DNA from: Oceanihabitans sp.
GTDB taxonomy: Bacteria > Bacteroidota > Bacteroidia > Flavobacteriales > Flavobacteriaceae
NCBI GenBank assembly: GCA_018067265.1
Contig: JAGPUY010000156.1
Coordinates: forward strand, 1 to 7,045
DNA length: 7,045 nt
Direction: 5' to 3'
The notes under the pieces are model-generated. The model had not been told where the DNA came from. It saw only the letters and a program-made list of their open reading frames with translations, and ran no database searches. Of the stretch, positions 5,925-7,045 are shown piece after piece; the stretch's first letter is position 1; each line of letters begins with the position of its first letter. A program made the position numbers and the translations under genes.

Positions 5925-7045
5925 TTATTTTCCTCTCGGATCTGCTTTTAAAGCCAATTTTCTAGACCAAACAATATCTAAACTACAAAAATCAAAAGAA
6001 ACGGTTACTTTTCCGTAACAGGCATACACTCCTAAACCATGAATTGGGTATTTTTCTACAACCTTGGTAAAATGTACGGTATCAAAATAATTTCCTTCCT
6101 TATCTGTAAAGGTGCAAAACCGCAATAATTTTCCGTTAGAAGCTTTATGAAATCTGGTATGCACTAAAACGCCATAGAGCAAAACCGTTTTATTACTATT
6201 TTTATTTAAATCTTTCACAAGAAGACTATCGTTTAAAGGTTCATCTATTAAATCAAAATAATCACACAACGGAAAGCCTAACAATTCCATTTGGTCATAC
6301 GCTTCTTCTACAAAAGAGGTAGTAATGGTTGGCAAATCAAACTGTTTATGTTCCGTTTTAAACAGTTTTGCTTGTGTTGTTTTGGTTTTAGAAACACGCA
6401 GTTTAAAAATAGCTTGCCATAACAATGCAATCTTAGATAGTTTTGTAAACCGGAAAGCATCAATTCGAATCAGAATTGTTAGTTGTTCTATACTAATAGT
6501 AACTCTATCTATAAAATCGTCTAAGGATTTAAACGTACCATAAAGTTGTCTTTCACTTAATATTCTTTGCACCACTAAAGTCTCTATACTTTTTAAATAG
6601 CCAAAACCCAAATAAATATGTTTTCCTTTTATAATCGTTGGATGGTCACTCGTGTTTACGCAAGGCGGATTAATTATTCCTCCACACATTTTAGTTTCAT
6701 GGATATAATGTTCTGCGCTATAAAATCCGCCGCCATTATTTAAAACAGCAACCATAAATTCTAAAGGAAAATAGCATTTTAAATACAAGCTCTGGTAACT
6801 TTCCACAGCATAGGAAGCCGAATGTCCTTTTGCAAAGGCATAACCTGCAAAGCTTTTAATTTGATTCCATACTTCCAACGTCAATTCGTCTGTATACCCT
6901 CTAGCTTTACAATGAGAGATGAATTTTTCTTCTACCGCTACAAACTCCGATTTCGATCGATACGTCCCGCTCATTCCTCTTCGAAGCACATCTGCTTCCC
7001 CTAACGTTAATCCCGCAAACTGAGTCGCTACTTTTAGAACATCTT
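5925..7045 (-). CDS. DnaE2-like DNA polymerase III alpha subunit, C-terminal part
   Basis: The gene runs off the right edge. The frame is open through 7043 and reads DVLKVATQFAGLTLGEAD before the GTG at 6987-6989, so that GTG is internal; 372 residues are visible. LGEADVLRRGMSG and FAGYAFAKGHSASYAVESYQS (visible residues about 65-85) are typical of the fingers of C-family polymerases. NNGGGFYSAEHYI and the Pro-Pro-x-Val-Asn segment that follows resemble error-prone DnaE2. A helix-hairpin-helix region (about 128-215), a variable linker and an OB-fold (about 283-363) follow, ending in LKADPRGK. PHP and catalytic aspartates lie outside the window. Family members do DNA synthesis, and DnaE2 types act in SOS-induced lesion bypass, often beside ImuB-like Y-family genes; whether that holds here cannot be seen. 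No terminator is obvious after the stop. A replicative DnaE is less likely because the visible C-terminus is compact, without a long tau-binding region. Confidence 0.88.
   Translation of the reverse strand, partial: DVLKVATQFAGLTLGEADVLRRGMSGTYRSKSEFVAVEEKFISHCKARGYTDELTLEVWNQIKSFAGYAFAKGHSASYAVESYQSLYLKCYFPLEFMVAVLNNGGGFYSAEHYIHETKMCGGIINPPCVNTSDHPTIIKGKHIYLGFGYLKSIETLVVQRILSERQLYGTFKSLDDFIDRVTISIEQLTILIRIDAFRFTKLSKIALLWQAIFKLRVSKTKTTQAKLFKTEHKQFDLPTITTSFVEEAYDQMELLGFPLCDYFDLIDEPLNDSLLVKDLNKNSNKTVLLYGVLVHTRFHKASNGKLLRFCTFTDKEGNYFDTVHFTKVVEKYPIHGLGVYACYGKVTVSFDFCSLDIVWSRKLALKADPRGK

Noticed and set aside
5809..5955. A plus-strand open stretch ending near 5955 that could hint at a small protein
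   Set aside because: It follows a stop codon, has no ATG start or promoter, and runs antisense into the dnaE-like C-terminus.
6325..6543. Plus-strand open frames at 6325-6543 and 6822-7004 inside the dnaE-like gene
   Set aside because: Both are antisense to conserved DnaE sequence and show no domain of their own.
6987..6989. GTG as the true start of the dnaE-like gene
   Set aside because: The frame stays open to the window edge and the preceding residues (FAGLTLGEAD) are conserved polymerase sequence.

Overview
The window is AT-rich bacterial chromosome that looks like a member of the Bacteroidota, most likely family Flavobacteriaceae. The evidence is the protein types (a 633-residue RecQ with a late zinc motif, a 128-residue START-like protein, a DnaE2-like polymerase). 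Two clear promoters also have the flavobacterial form TTG-N19-TAnnTTTG, genes lack Shine-Dalgarno sequences, and the tRNA gene has no encoded CCA. No genus is claimed.

Layout. (1) Positions 2-3074, plus strand: the 3' end of a NadR/AAA_28-like ATPase gene, a recQ-family helicase gene and fmt (methionyl-tRNA formyltransferase). Each pair overlaps by one base at TAATG, so they read as one translationally coupled operon. (2) Positions 3075-3264: a 190-base regulatory interval with a perfect 12-bp direct repeat 20 bp apart and a strong promoter for the next gene. (3) Positions 3265-3537: an HU nucleoid protein, closed by a clear intrinsic terminator. (4) Positions 3660-4220: a YqgE/AlgH (UPF0301) protein, which overlaps by 8 bp the end of a convergent gene. 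(5) Positions 5501 down to 4213, minus strand: a START-like domain protein followed by a PLP-dependent class IV aminotransferase/lyase. The 56 bases between them hold both a terminator for the first gene and a promoter element for the second. (6) Positions 5585-5757, plus strand: a self-contained unit of promoter, tRNA-Met(CAU) and terminator. (7) Positions 5925-7045, minus strand: the C-terminal 372 residues of a DnaE2-like DNA polymerase III alpha subunit, whose 5' end lies outside the window.

Most of this is core gene content: DNA repair (RecQ, DnaE-like), chromosome organisation (HU), translation initiation (Fmt, with a Met tRNA nearby) and metabolism. I see no CRISPR array, insertion sequence, phage gene or toxin-antitoxin pair. 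No convincing new multi-gene system is visible. The points worth a second look are small-scale: the unusual domain order and aromatic-loop substitution in RecQ, the direct repeats before HU, the interleaved terminator and promoter before the class IV gene, initiator-like features in the tRNA, and an unexplained 12-bp palindrome beside the dnaE-like gene.
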